A stretch of 64,000 nucleotides of DNA from Nageia nagi (lineage: Eukaryota > Pinophyta). The notes under the pieces are model-generated. The model saw only the letters and a list, made by a program, of their open reading frames with translations, did no database searches and had not been told where the DNA came from. The DNA lies in NCBI GenBank assembly GCA_050084985.1, contig JBITNC010000002.1:19840001-19904000 (forward strand), given 5' to 3'. Both the position numbers and the translations under genes were made by a program. Below, piece by piece: positions 12,111 through 23,094 of this stretch. Position 1 is the first letter of the stretch. Each line of letters begins with the position of its first letter.

Positions 12111-12598
12111 CTAGAGGGAGAATAGCACAACAACATCTTGATTTAGGTAATATTGCTTGCAAAGAACTTACCATAGCATGAGGAATGATGAGGTAATTGA
12201 GATTAAGGAAGATAAGAATCATTCATCCCAAGAGAAAGAGAATCAAGATTCATAAAAGGAAAGAAAAAGAAAGCTCAAAGAGATTGGAAAATTAGTAGAT
12301 TGTAGGAAGTTCAATAGTGAATCAAGAACCCACCAAGAGCTAGGACTAGATGGAGAATAGCACAACAATATCCATATTTAGATAATATTGCTCATAAAGC
12401 ACTTATGAAAGATGATGCAAACTATAGCATGAGGAATAATGAGGTAATTGAGATTAAGGAAGATAATAATCATTCATCCCATAAGAAGGAGAATCAAGAT
12501 TCATAAAAGTAAAGAAAATAAAATCTCAAGGAGATTGGAACATTAGTAGATTATAGCAAGTTAAATAACGAATAAAAAACCCACCAAGAGTTAGGAGG
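12111..12598. repeat. Tandem duplication of about 240 bp
   Basis: Copy 1 (12111-12345) and copy 2 (12346-12598) both begin CTAGA(G/T)GGAGAATAGCACAA and end in CCACCAAGAG(C/T)TAGGA. They share a purine-rich middle with GAGATTAAGGAAGATAA. Copy 2 has about 17 extra bases near 12408-12425. Several substitutions show it is not recent. It may sit in the basic tail of the LINE-like remnant upstream. Confidence 0.85.
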
Positions 12599-13976
12599 GG
12601 ACCCAATTATCAATGCTACAAATTAGGTATAATTTAAAGAGAACCTAATTCTAGATAGAAGTAAAGTAGCTAAGTCCCAAGCAAGGGTACTTGACTCCCT
12701 TTCACCCCAAGATAGCCACCAAATGAAAGTTTACAAGAGAAGAAAATATCATAAGGACCAAGATAAGCATCAATGCAATCCTTTTATAGAGGAGGTTGAA
12801 CCTATAGTTGGAGAAGATATGACCAAGTAAATGTGGAAAAGCTAGAGGTAGTACCATATCCAAGAGAGCTGAGAAAAGGGAAAAAGAAAAATATGATTCC
12901 AATTAGAAAACTATTGATTTATCAGCTACACAACACCATGTTAGTGGAAGCACTACTATAGAATGGGGCACATAGAATTATCTTTGAAGCTATATGGGAT
13001 TCTCAATCATTTAGGCAAATCATCATTAAAAAAATTTAACTTAGTTTCTACATGAACAAAATTGAAAAGGAACACTTCATTTTCCCAAGTTTGTACGTTG
13101 CAAGTAAGGAAGTGAAGACAAAGTAGATTGAAGCAATTTGGTACCATTCACACTCCTTCCATAGTTGAACTAAACAAATCAAAGTTTCTCTAAATTTATG
13201 TAGTATATTTTTTAATAGTTCTTTTCACTTAAAAATATCTCTCAAAGCTAGTCAGTACAACCTTGATGTAGTTTTTGCAAGTTTGTTTATATAGTCCTCT
13301 ATCTTACAATTGCTTAGTTTTTTATTTCCAACTGCAAAAGATAAATTATAGTATTTTGGCAAAATGCTCTATAGCTTGAATGTAAGGTTTGAAGTTCCTC
13401 AAAAACTCAACTTTTTTATTAATACAAAAAAATTATAATTCTTTGAAATTATTAAAAATTAAAAAAAAAATATTTTACAGAAAAATAGTTTTACATAAAA
13501 ACCTAGATTTAGATGGTCATTTTGCTAAATTTGTTGAGATCTTGGATTAAAAAAATTTACCCAAACCATATACAAATATAATTTTGAAACATTTATGATT
13601 TTGCAACTTTTAAAGTTGCATATTTTGATAAATATTATGAAAATGTTGTAGAAAATATTTTTAATGAATATATTTCAACAATTTGGTGACTAGTTTTATC
13701 ATAAAAACTTGCCAAAAGTATAGGTAATCATAGTACATAAATTTTTGAGAGTAATTTTTGGATTATTGCACACATTTTCATTAAGGATTAAATGTTGTCA
13801 ATTTTTCAAACAAAATATTTTTGCATAAATACCTAGATTTTAAAAATTAGTATCTTGAATTTGGGAAGTTCTAGCATCATAATACTTGCTTTGGATCATA
13901 GATATACATATTAGCAAGTTATTTTTAATTTTGTATGGTATACAGTTACACATATCATAATATTTCTTAAAGTTTC
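12599..13976. other. AT-rich sequence without recognised gene
   Basis: No supported coding region. Around 13480-13840 the phrase ACATAAAAACCTAGATTT recurs in altered form, suggesting an old local duplication. Confidence 0.35.
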
Positions 13977-15760
13977 TTGAAAACTCTATATATTGCATTT
14001 ATCATGGCTACAAGAGGTTTCTTTTATAGATTATGGAATATGCTAGGTGATATATTTGAATTTCATCAACAAAATGAAATGCTTAAAGTAAATGATATGA
14101 TACCTATAGATAATCAAGAAAGTGATAATGATAGTAATAATGATGATTATATGGTTGAAGATAGATTATGAGGAATATTTAAATATTATTGCTATGAATA
14201 AGTTTGAGGCACATGATATTGCATTGTAAAATTTATCATTTCAAAATCTCAATTCAATAAAATTAAAGATCATATGTTAGCCAATCCTTATTTGATATTA
14301 GGAATTAATATATATCCTAATATAAATAAGAAATATCATGAATTATTTAAAAGAAAATATTTTATTAAAGAGCTAGAGTTATTATTAGAATACCCTTATG
14401 CAAGAAATCATTGTATGTAGAAAATTCAAAAAAAATATGCAATTAACAAGAACATTAGTATTATAGTTTTAAAAACAAAAATAGCTCAATTAGTACATAT
14501 TAGAGTTGGGATGGTTTAGGAATATCCTAGAATCTTAAGAAGCAACAACATTGATGGATTAAAACTTTGCAATCACAACATCAACATTATACATTTTATT
14601 CAATCATAGGCAACAAAAAAGGAAAATTTTGGTTATCAAGATACAAACAAACATGAATATGTTGTAATTTAGTTAAATCTAAGTTTATAAATAGGAAATA
14701 TTATTTTTCTAAAGAAAATCAAATTAAGTTAGAAAACCTTAATCAAATTATGGAAGATGAAAACTTTAGTTTTCATATTAATCAACCATCATATCATGGA
14801 ATATAGAATAAGTATCAAAATAAAATCTCAATCAACCATCATATCAAATTCAAATTCAATGGTGTATTAATCAAATGGATCATGAATAAAATCAGCCTTA
14901 TATTTTGCAAAGCAATTTTATCCCAAATCAAGCATTGAATCAACTATTATGGAAAAGCTTTCAAAAATACTTTCAACCAAGTTACCAAAATAAAATCATG
15001 GAAAATCAACAACCTCTAACTATGAATGATGAAATTATAAACAGGTTATAAGATATGAAGCTTAAAATCAATAATCAAGGATAAACCAAGATGTCTTATC
15101 ATATGATTGTCAATGAACCAATCAATCCCATGATTCCAATCAAGTCATTTCCTTACAATTTTATAGTTCCTTATATTGAAAACTTTAAATGTAAGGAGGA
15201 TGTAAGGGAACATTTTAAAAAATTCAAGTATTCTTGCTACATCATATTTAATAATGATGTTTTGATGCTTTGAACCTTTCCAATGACTCTTACTCTTACA
15301 GACCAAGCATTGGATTAGTACATCAATTTTTCTAAACATAACATTTATTCATTTGAATAATTGGAAAACTTATTATTAGATCAGTTTTCTATTAAATATA
15401 AGAAATAGGCAATCTATTACAGATTTGAATAAACTATCATAATTTGATGATGAATCTATCAATGACTATGTATCATGTTCAAGAATATTAATAACAAATT
15501 TGGTTTACACTTTACCACTAGATGACCTTGTGAGGATGTTTAACAAAAGTTTTAAAAATCCTATATCATTTATTTTAGAAATATAACAACATAATTCATT
15601 TGAATAGGAGTTGGTACAAGCTAAAATCCTTAAGTAAGTTAAGCTCCATTCAAGTGAAATCAAACTATAAAAGAAAAATAATGATCAAAAGCATAACAAT
15701 GGTGGAAATGAAAATAATCAATCTTATCAAAATATATAATCAAATCAAGTATCATATTTG
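13977..15760 (+). pseudogene. Ty3/gypsy gag remnant
   Basis: The frame from 15091 to about 15700, crossed by several stops, matches the order of the retrotransposon gag domain: ENFKCKEDVREHFKKFKY, FPMTLTLTDQALD, YSFE.LENLLLDQFSIKYKK, and an ISFILEI...E.ELVQAKIL end. Upstream frames (from 14001, MATRGFFYRLWNMLGDIFEF, and 14246-14420) are Asn/Gln and acid rich and may be the gag N-terminus. Gag forms the particle core. No protease or RT follows; at about 15765 the sequence switches to a GATC-rich repeat, so the element is truncated there. It is on the opposite strand to the two larger gypsy elements here. Confidence 0.65.
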
Positions 15761-15764
15761 GTAA

Positions 15765-15965
15765 GTGTCCAAAGTTGAGTCCCACTTTGGAGGAATTAAT
15801 TGTAACTTAATTTTTTTATCATGGGCTTGAGATCCTAGGTACAACCCCAAGATCCCAATTAGGCTCACGATTCTAAGCCTAGCTAGGATCTCAAGGGTCA
15901 AGATCCCAAGGTTTGAGATCCTAAGGATCATGATCCTGACACCTAGGATCCTAGGGTCTAAATAT
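15765..15965 (+). repeat. End of a GATC-rich inverted-repeat element (copy A)
   Basis: It begins with AGTTGAGTCCCACTTT (about 15773-15788), a variant of the terminal AGTTGGGTCCACTTT of the elements at 25.7-26.6 and 38.8-39.8 kb. At 15830-15955 it contains eight GATC motifs set in GAGATCCTA, AAGATCCCAA and GGATCCTAGG contexts. The terminal motif followed inward by the GATC cluster has the same order as at the GATC end of the 38.8-39.8 kb copy. The other end is not identified. Confidence 0.55.
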
Positions 15966-16189
15966 AAATAGTTATAAATTCCCTCACAATTTGATTACAA
16001 TCATTTTTAGCTATGAATGTTGCATGTTGGTGATGCCTAAGATTTCAGGATTCGCAATCCTGATCTTAGAAGTTCTAGTTTTCCCTCTAGCTTATCCCTG
16101 TAGTGACCTCCATCATTCCCCCTTCAAGGTATGCCTTGGAATATCTCTTCTAGTTTATTTTTTGAAAAAAAAATATTTTTTTTATTTAT

Positions 16190-16295
16190 ATTAAGGGTTT
16201 GGGTAAAAATAAAAAGGGTTTTTCTATCTAATTTAAGGGTTTTTTGGGCCAAAATGAATGTTTTCATGTAAATTAGGGGTTTTAGGGGTTTACTA
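16190..16295 (+). repeat. TTTAGGG-like degenerate telomere-type repeats
   Basis: AAGGGTTTGGG, AAGGGTTTTTC, AAGGGTTTTTTGGG and AGGGGTTTTAGGGGTTT follow each other, a degenerate form of the plant telomere G-strand, facing the C-strand type array that starts about 240 bp to the right. Confidence 0.55.
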
Positions 16296-16423
16296 TTCAT
16301 AAATAATGATTATTATTGGGTTTACTAAGTTTATATTAAATTTAAAAATAATAAAGTATGTTTTATGTTATTAATTTCTAAAAAAATAGATATTATATTA
16401 GATATAAAGCTTTGATTATACAT

Positions 16424-16486
16424 GTTTTAGATTAAATTGATTATTTATATTTTAGATTAAATTGATTATTTATATTTTAGATTAAA
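16424..16486. repeat. 25-bp AT-rich tandem repeat
   Basis: The unit TTTTAGATTAAATTGATTAT plus TTATA recurs two and a half times. Confidence 0.75.
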
Positions 16487-16519
16487 TTAATATTGATTGT
16501 ACATGCGTTAGATTGTATA

Positions 16520-17060
16520 TTTTATATTAAATCTTAAACCCTAAAAATCTTACTCAAAACCCTAAACCCTTAAAGTCATAAACCCTAAACCTTGAAAATT
16601 TTACTCAAACCTCTAAACCCTTAAAACACTAAATCTTAAATTTGTAAAATCATAAACCTTGAAAATCTTATTCAAAACCCTAAACCCTTAAACTCATACA
16701 CCCTGAACCCTAAAAAATCTTACTCACAATCCTAAACCTTAAATTTATAAAATCATAAGGCTTAAAAATCTTACTCAAAACCCTAAACCCTTAAACTCAT
16801 AAATGCTAAACCTCAAAAATCTTCCTCAAAACCTTAAACCCTTAAAACCATAAATTGTAAAATCATAAACCCTAAAAATATTACTCAAAACCCTAAACCC
16901 TTAAACTCATAAATAATAATTTTTTCACATATTTTGGTAATCAAGGTAAAAATCCTATAATATTGAGCTTAGAGGACCCATTAAAACCCTAAATATTAGA
17001 CCTATAAACCTTGAATCCTAAAAATCTTACTCAAAACCCTAAACCCTTAAAATTTAAAAC
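16520..17060 (+). repeat. CCCTAAA-type telomere-like minisatellite
   Basis: Eight or so units share AAAATCTTACTCAAAACCCT followed by AAACCCTTAAACTCATAAACCC with variations; unit starts fall near 16544, 16597, 16662, 16713, 16763, 16816, 16875 and 17015, so about 50-65 bp per unit (the last gap contains unrelated sequence). CCCTAAA is the C-strand of the plant telomere. This is an interstitial, degenerate array rather than a chromosome end. Confidence 0.8.
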
Positions 17061-18290
17061 CCATATATCATAGGAAAATAATCCCCTATATAATCCATTT
17101 TCAATCCATCCTTTAAGATTATTCTACCTTGATTTGCATACATAATTCTATAAAATCCCCTAATATTGAGCTTAGAGTCCTTCACAACTTACATTATGAT
17201 ACTCCTTATCACACCCCTCTTAAAATTGATCTTCTTACTTTCAATTGATCTTCTATATTAATCTTTTTTAATCACTTCATACTATGATTTGACTTACACA
17301 TCTAACAAATATATCCTAATGTAGCTTTTACTTACATGGTTCTTTAGGATGAGGGGCCTTCTCCAAATATAGTTAAGATATTAGGAGTTTTATGGTTATT
17401 TAGGGGCCTTTTCTTATGCAAATGGGGGCTTATTTTTATCCTCTTACTTCTTTTGTAGAAAATGAAAATCAAGGTTATCCTCTAGATAGCTTATGGACCT
17501 CTTCATGAAAAAATTATAAATTCATTAGGATCCCATAGTATTTAGGGAAACTCAAATTCATCACTTAGGAACATCATGTTCTTATAAATATGTTCTAATA
17601 CTTATAAATTATAAGATAACTCAAATTCATCACTTAGGGGTTTATTTCTCTTGCATTTTCTCACCTATCCTTCTCATCTTAGTGTTAAGGATAGATCTCC
17701 CACCATATAATAACATGATTAAGCATTTCATATTTATCATTTCTAATAACATTGATTTTGAAAGAGAAACAATGTAAGGCAATACCAAACATGAATTTAC
17801 ATAAGGGTCTTTATTGTTCTTAAATTATGACCAACCTTAATTTCCATTTTTAACTTCTTAGTTTTTTCATTTGCCAACCTATTACCATTTTTAACTTCCT
17901 TGAAGCATATTTCCTTCCTCTATCAAAACTCACTCATACTCTTAATGATTTACAATCTTTTTAGGTTATTATTTCATGTTGCTTGTTTAAAAGGTTTGAA
18001 CTATTACATGTATGTTTGATGAATATTTTATTATTAACTCAATTTAATGTTTTCTAGATTTGAACTAGATTATTATGACTTATAGATCTTTAAATTTAAT
18101 ATAGTTATATTTATTCTTAGAACTCATTGTTAATTCATGCAGGTGAACTTTTGTATATGTCCATGAAAACCCCCATTACTTGAGGATGCTTGCTTGTGAG
18201 AAAATATAGTTGAGAACATCACCTCTATTTAGGGTATAATTTAGGAGATGTTTCATCATAAGGTTATCCCCCCTGCATCTTACATGGTTT
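17061..18290. other. AT-rich sequence without recognised gene
   Basis: No coding frame, repeat array or RNA gene is supported here. Confidence 0.35.
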
Positions 18291-18299
18291 GCAATTTTA

Positions 18300-19780
18300 A
18301 TGCAAATTATAGTTGATACAGTTGCATCCATATATCATACCATAGGTGATTTCCAATCACATAGAGAGGAGAGGAGGAGGTATTATACTGATGGCCTATC
18401 CCATAGACAAATTGATGAGACTTATAGCATTACAAAAGGAGATTTACATCAATATTTTAGCTATCCTAGAAATGGAGAACCAATGGCACCCACCCAAAAG
18501 AGAACTTCTATTTTTTGGTTTAGGCATGAGGGGATCATTACATATATTTAGGAATGATGGTGGATTATATTTAATCATCCACCATATAATGGTGGTAGTG
18601 AAATACCCTTTTATTTAAATAAATTTTTATGGGTGGATTTTTTTATTGGGAAAAAACCCAATTATTTTGATATTCATGAATTTCATGGTGTTGGTATGGG
18701 TAGTTCACATCAAAGGTTGGGGGCATGGCTTGATCCTAGATGATCTTCTCATGCTACACATCTTGTTATTCCTCTTAGATATTTTGTTCCCACACATGTC
18801 CATCATACAACCATGGTTTTTTCCCTTGGATCATTGAGTCATCTTACAACAAACCTCACTGCACAAGCTACTAATGTGGCAGCTAAGTTTGATGAGGTTA
18901 GAGGTGATGGCTTAGGACCTAGTGGAGTTGGTGGGACTAGCATCTTACCTAGGATATTTGCACTTTATATATGTATCATTTTCCATGCGATATTTCATGG
19001 ATCATCCACACCATCATATTCAAGAGGATTTATGCATTTATTATTTGGTGATATTGATCATGAGGCATATAGGCATGGATCTGCATCTTTGGGTGATCAA
19101 GGTTAGCATATTGATTTCCTTGTAAGAAAGATGCATGAGACACCTTTCAACCCATACATGGTATGTATTAAATAATGTTTATAAGTTAGAATTTCAAATG
19201 TAGATCAAATTGTAAAAAATTTAATAATTTGAATATTTATATATATGTACTTATAGGTTGAACACACTTTTACGATGCAGGATATGTTTGTTGATACCAC
19301 TTTTACTAGCGAGGCATATGGGTCACATGTTTATTCTATAGTGGTTGATCCTTCAACCTATTAGAATCCATTGATGGTAATTTATAATGCATTTTTTTAT
19401 TAAGTTTCTGGTAGATGTGGTTATAAATTTATAATGATTAAGTTTAATTTTTTTAATTTTCTTTTGATCTCTTCTAGATCTTGGTTAACACTCTTTTTTC
19501 TCAAGAGGTATATGAATCATCAGAGTGGCCTATTATGATTGAGCCTTTAGTTTCTCATGAGTTGCATGGCTCATCAAAGTGTCCTACAATGGTTGGCCCT
19601 TCAATCTCTTAGCATGATATCATGGTAATTTATAATGCATTTTAAAATTTAGTGTACATACATTTTGTATGATAATTTATCATTATTAAGTTGAATTAAC
19701 TCTAAGTTTATTTATGTTTTCATAGTAGGGGATAGTTCTATGTGATACATAGCATGGAATGAAGAGGATTCTTGACTATC
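18300..19780 (+). pseudogene. Unrecognised exon/intron-like coding remnant
   Basis: I do not recognise the product. Open frames run at 18300-18551 and 18649-19106 (the latter with one stop; it includes HEFHGVGMGSSHQRLGAWLD and PLRYFVPTHVHH). Three coding-like pieces then end in ATG|GTA(A/T)-type donors (near 19159, 19377 and 19625) and restart after TTATAG or CTCTTCTAG acceptors (near 19257 and 19479). The pieces ending at 19377 and 19625 resemble each other (SHVYSIVVDPSTY; SSKCPTMVGPSIS), and both are followed by the same GTAATTTATAATGCATTTT, so an exon plus donor was duplicated in tandem. Several stops indicate a pseudogene. It could derive from a transposon-encoded plant gene. Confidence 0.35.
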
Positions 19781-20149
19781 ATCCTTCACCTAGTTAGGAC
19801 TAGTTTGGTAGATAGATAGATATAGGTGGATGGATTTATAGATGTCCATTTTTATTTTATGAGTACATTTGGACTAGATGGAGTATATATATAATCTTAT
19901 TATTTTGATACTAGTACATGTCACATGTGTGGATTCCTATTTTAGATTATAACTGATATACATATTTATATTTTATCTACATTGATGGATGTTGATGGAT
20001 TGATATACATGAATAGAATTCATAAAGCTAACTTATATTATCATTTAAATAAGGTACCCCACTACCAATCAAGCACATTAAACTATGAAATTAACCTTAA
20101 ATGATCTTGGAAGGGTTATGTTTGAGTGGTGATCAATTTGGAGGATGTT

Positions 20150-20230
20150 TTGATGTTTAGTTTGTGAGGTTTAGGGTTAATATTTAGTTTAAATAGCTAG
20201 GGTTAGGGGTTAGTGTTTAGGGTTATGCTA
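20150..20230 (+). repeat. Short TTTAGGG-like cluster
   Basis: AGGTTTAGGGTTAATATTTAG, then GGGTTAGGGGTTAGTGTTTAGGG, about 80 bp of degenerate telomere G-strand type sequence. Confidence 0.5.
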
Positions 20231-20300
20231 AGACCATAAAATATTTTTAGCTAAACTCATTTTTTTAACTCTTTATTTTTTTAACTATTAAATTGTTAAA

Positions 20301-20329
20301 GGGGAGAAGGGGAAGGGGAAGGGGAGGGG
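20301..20329 (+). other. G-quadruplex-prone polypurine tract
   Basis: Five runs of GGGG separated by AGAA, AA, AA and A, all purine, fit the intramolecular G-quadruplex pattern with four-tetrad potential. A further GGGGAAGGGGAA lies just downstream (20338-20349). The tract precedes an LTR-like segment, so it may be the polypurine tract of a lost retroelement. Confidence 0.7.
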
Positions 20330-20344
20330 AATAACTTGGGGAAG

Positions 20345-20800
20345 GGGAATTGATATTATATATGATGAAATCAACCCTTTCTAAATTAACTTCTAGTCTA
20401 CCAAGATCTCAAGAAGATAGTCACAACATCAACACAATAGTATAATAACACAAGCTAATATATTAAAGAACACAAGATATAAAGTGGTTCCTCCCTCCTT
20501 GAGAGTACATCCACTAGCCAAGATCTTCTTATTCTTAAGGACCTCTCTTACAGAATCTCTCCTTTCTCTCCAAACCCTAAACCTATAGCATAGCTTGCTT
20601 CTAAGTTACATTATGAGAGGGGGTACCTCTCCATTTGTAAAATCAAACCCAATATTTAACCTTCCTTTTACTCAAGGTTAAGGTTAAATATTTTTCCATA
20701 TTTATTCCCTTAATGCTTTAAGGTATCTAAAGATACTTTAAGCATTAGGTGAATTTATATTAAAGAGAAATATTACATAATATAACATTACAAATTCTAA
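20345..20800. repeat. LTR-like fragment
   Basis: It begins TGATATTATAT right after the polypurine tract and contains AACACAAGATATAAAGTGGT, close to a phrase seen in many plant copia LTRs and loosely like 7960-8020 here. No pol sequence adjoins it, so it could be a solo or truncated LTR; the family assignment is tentative. Confidence 0.35.
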
Positions 20801-21531
20801 CAATATATTAGATGTATTTCCTCACATAACAAATAACTAATTATCCCACATATCATAAATCAATATATATATACATAATTCAAATATAAATATCAACAAA
20901 ATATATCCTTAAAATAAATATCATCATACAATATATATAGGTCATAAATATATCATATTCATGATTCTAGGTACAAATCCAAAATGATAGGTGTGCCAAG
21001 ATACATTGTGTAATGATTCAAAATAATGATGTACTTTTGTGAGTCCTCTTCTTACAAATGTTAATTAAATTTGCATGGGAATGTGAGTGAAATATATATA
21101 ACATAATTGGGGTTGATAAATGCATCACATGAGGATTAACATAGGCATGCTAAGTAAGGTGGTTGGTGCATGTGATATCAAGTCCTATGCTAACTCTGTA
21201 ACAATGAAACATATCAAGATATGAACAATCATTAATGAAAGGGACCCATGGATGATGGGGATTATCCTCCACTCAAAATTTAATTTTTTAACTACCTAAC
21301 TCTCAAGGTCATGTAGTTGTATTTTCCAAATGATGAGCACCATGACAAGGTAGAAATGCACTGAGCCTAAAATTAGGGAATCATGTTCAATGGGGGAATC
21401 ATAAGCTTTGTTAAGGATCTTTATGGATATAACCCAAAGTGATCTAGGTAGCTATAGACTCTTGATATAAAGGTCAGGTTTAGGTTGATGTAAATCACTT
21501 CTATATCACTATAAAATTGATCTTATAGGCT
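20801..21531. other. AT-rich sequence without recognised gene
   Basis: TATATA-rich stretches around 20865-20945; no supported coding frame. Confidence 0.35.
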
Positions 21532-21783
21532 ATGGGGATGGCCAATGTTGGGGTCAAGCATTGTAGGAACATTTGTTCTACCATTAAAGAGGTCCAAACC
21601 TTCCTCTATCCTAGTGATCCTATTACCAAGAGAAGGGTATCTACCTATATAGTGTTTGATATTCCATACCCATCAAATGAAGTCTCCAAGGCATTGGTTA
21701 GACTCTTCACTCTAGAAGGAAGACACACATTACTGGCTTTCATTTTCTCTTATTGGCCCACTTCAAAGAAAATCTATAGGTAA
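21532..21783 (+). pseudogene. Retroelement ORF1-like remnant
   Basis: An 83-residue open frame reads KEVQTFLYPSDPITKRRVST, then IVFDIPYPSNEVSKALVRLF, and ends SYWPTSKKIYR. Its pattern resembles the LINE ORF1-like frame at 11257, and the final KIYR may be the decayed start of a zinc knuckle (KICR). The family is inferred from pattern only. No start codon context or promoter is apparent. Confidence 0.35.
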
Positions 21784-21959
21784 ATCTTCCATGTTTCTTA
21801 TATCATTCAATAAATTCCTATATTTTTAGGAATAGGGGATAATTGCCCCTCCATCGAGGATTAATTAAAAATTTGATCATCTATGCTACGAGGGTAGCAT
21901 ATCGAATCATTCCATTAAAAATGGCTCCTCCATAATTAAATGCAATTGATTCATTGCCT

Positions 21960-22795
21960 AATCAATTGAATTTTTCATCCCCACCTCTGGCTCTAGAGAA
22001 TGTCAAATTTAAAAGCCCATCCCCCTTAAAGATGGTTGTAGAACCAACAGAAGAGTCCTAGCCAATACCAATTAAGATCTTTGATGACTTGAAATCCTCA
22101 AAGTTAGTGGATTTTGAATATGAGGCCTTGAATATTATAGAGGATAATTTTTCCAAGGACATTCTGAAGGAGAATTCAACCTCAAATTCTATGGATATTG
22201 ATTATGAGTCTTCAAAGATGATGGAGGATATTTCATCAAAGGAGAGAATAGGGGAGCATTTTGCCTTAGAGTCTATGGATGAGGTTTTTCCTTTAGATAT
22301 TATAGAGGAAACCTTTTCTACTTTGGAATAACACCCATATATAGAGATTGTATAGGATCCTATACCTATGATGGAGGAGACACTACCCACAATGCCTGAA
22401 GAGGCACCTCAACCTATAGTAGATGATGCCCTAGAATTGAAAATTCTAGTAGCTATAAATGAAAAGGATCTAGGGCCACCTCAGCTGGTGAGAAGTAGCT
22501 TTGACTAGAAAATGCCTTTCAAATTCATCTTAAACATCATTGATTGTAGAAATTTATAAGAATGGGATAGTATCATGACATTCAAGATGGCAATACAAAA
22601 ACATTGGGATGATAATTTTGAGATCAAAAGAAAAAAATTTGAAGCCTTCATAGCCATTCAATGTGAAGAAATTCCTAAAGCTATCCTAATTCACATTGAT
22701 AAGGGCTTCACAAAAATAGAGCTAGCAATCTTTTGGTTAGCTTTTGAAGTACACAAGAAATCCCTAGGGATCCTCAAGATCAGACCTTGAATGAA
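21960..22795 (+). pseudogene. Acidic ORF of unknown function, decayed
   Basis: One frame stays mostly open for about 830 bases with a few stops. Its first two thirds repeat acidic blocks such as IIEDNFSKDILKEN, MMEDISSKERIGEH and IIEETFSTLE; the last third reads KMAIQKHWDDNFEIKRKKFE and IELAIFWLAFEVHKK. I do not recognise a domain. It follows the ORF1-like remnant at 21532 with about 180 bp between, so it may be part of the same element. Confidence 0.3.
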
Positions 22796-22981
22796 CATGC
22801 TCTTTTATAGGTGTTAGATCCTATGAAGGAGGAAGAAGATTGATATCACATGAGAAGCCTTTATGTTTGACCCTTTTTGTTCAAAAATTGTATTGAATAT
22901 CCACATGTTGAATATCTAAATGTAAGATAGGTTTTGTAAGCCTTGTATAAATAATCCCCTTTAATAAACTTATCCTTACCA

Positions 22982-23001
22982 AAATATATATATATATATA
23001 A
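22982..23001. repeat. (TA)n microsatellite
   Basis: About nine TA units. Confidence 0.9.
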
Positions 23002-23094
23002 CATAATTGTATTTAATTTAGAAAATTCATATAATTCCTTGTTTAATATTACCTTTATTTTTCAATACATTATACAATCTACATCCTCTCTTTT

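Noticed and set aside
16520-17060. True chromosome end
   Set aside because: The repeats are degenerate, embedded in longer units and flanked by ordinary sequence on both sides.
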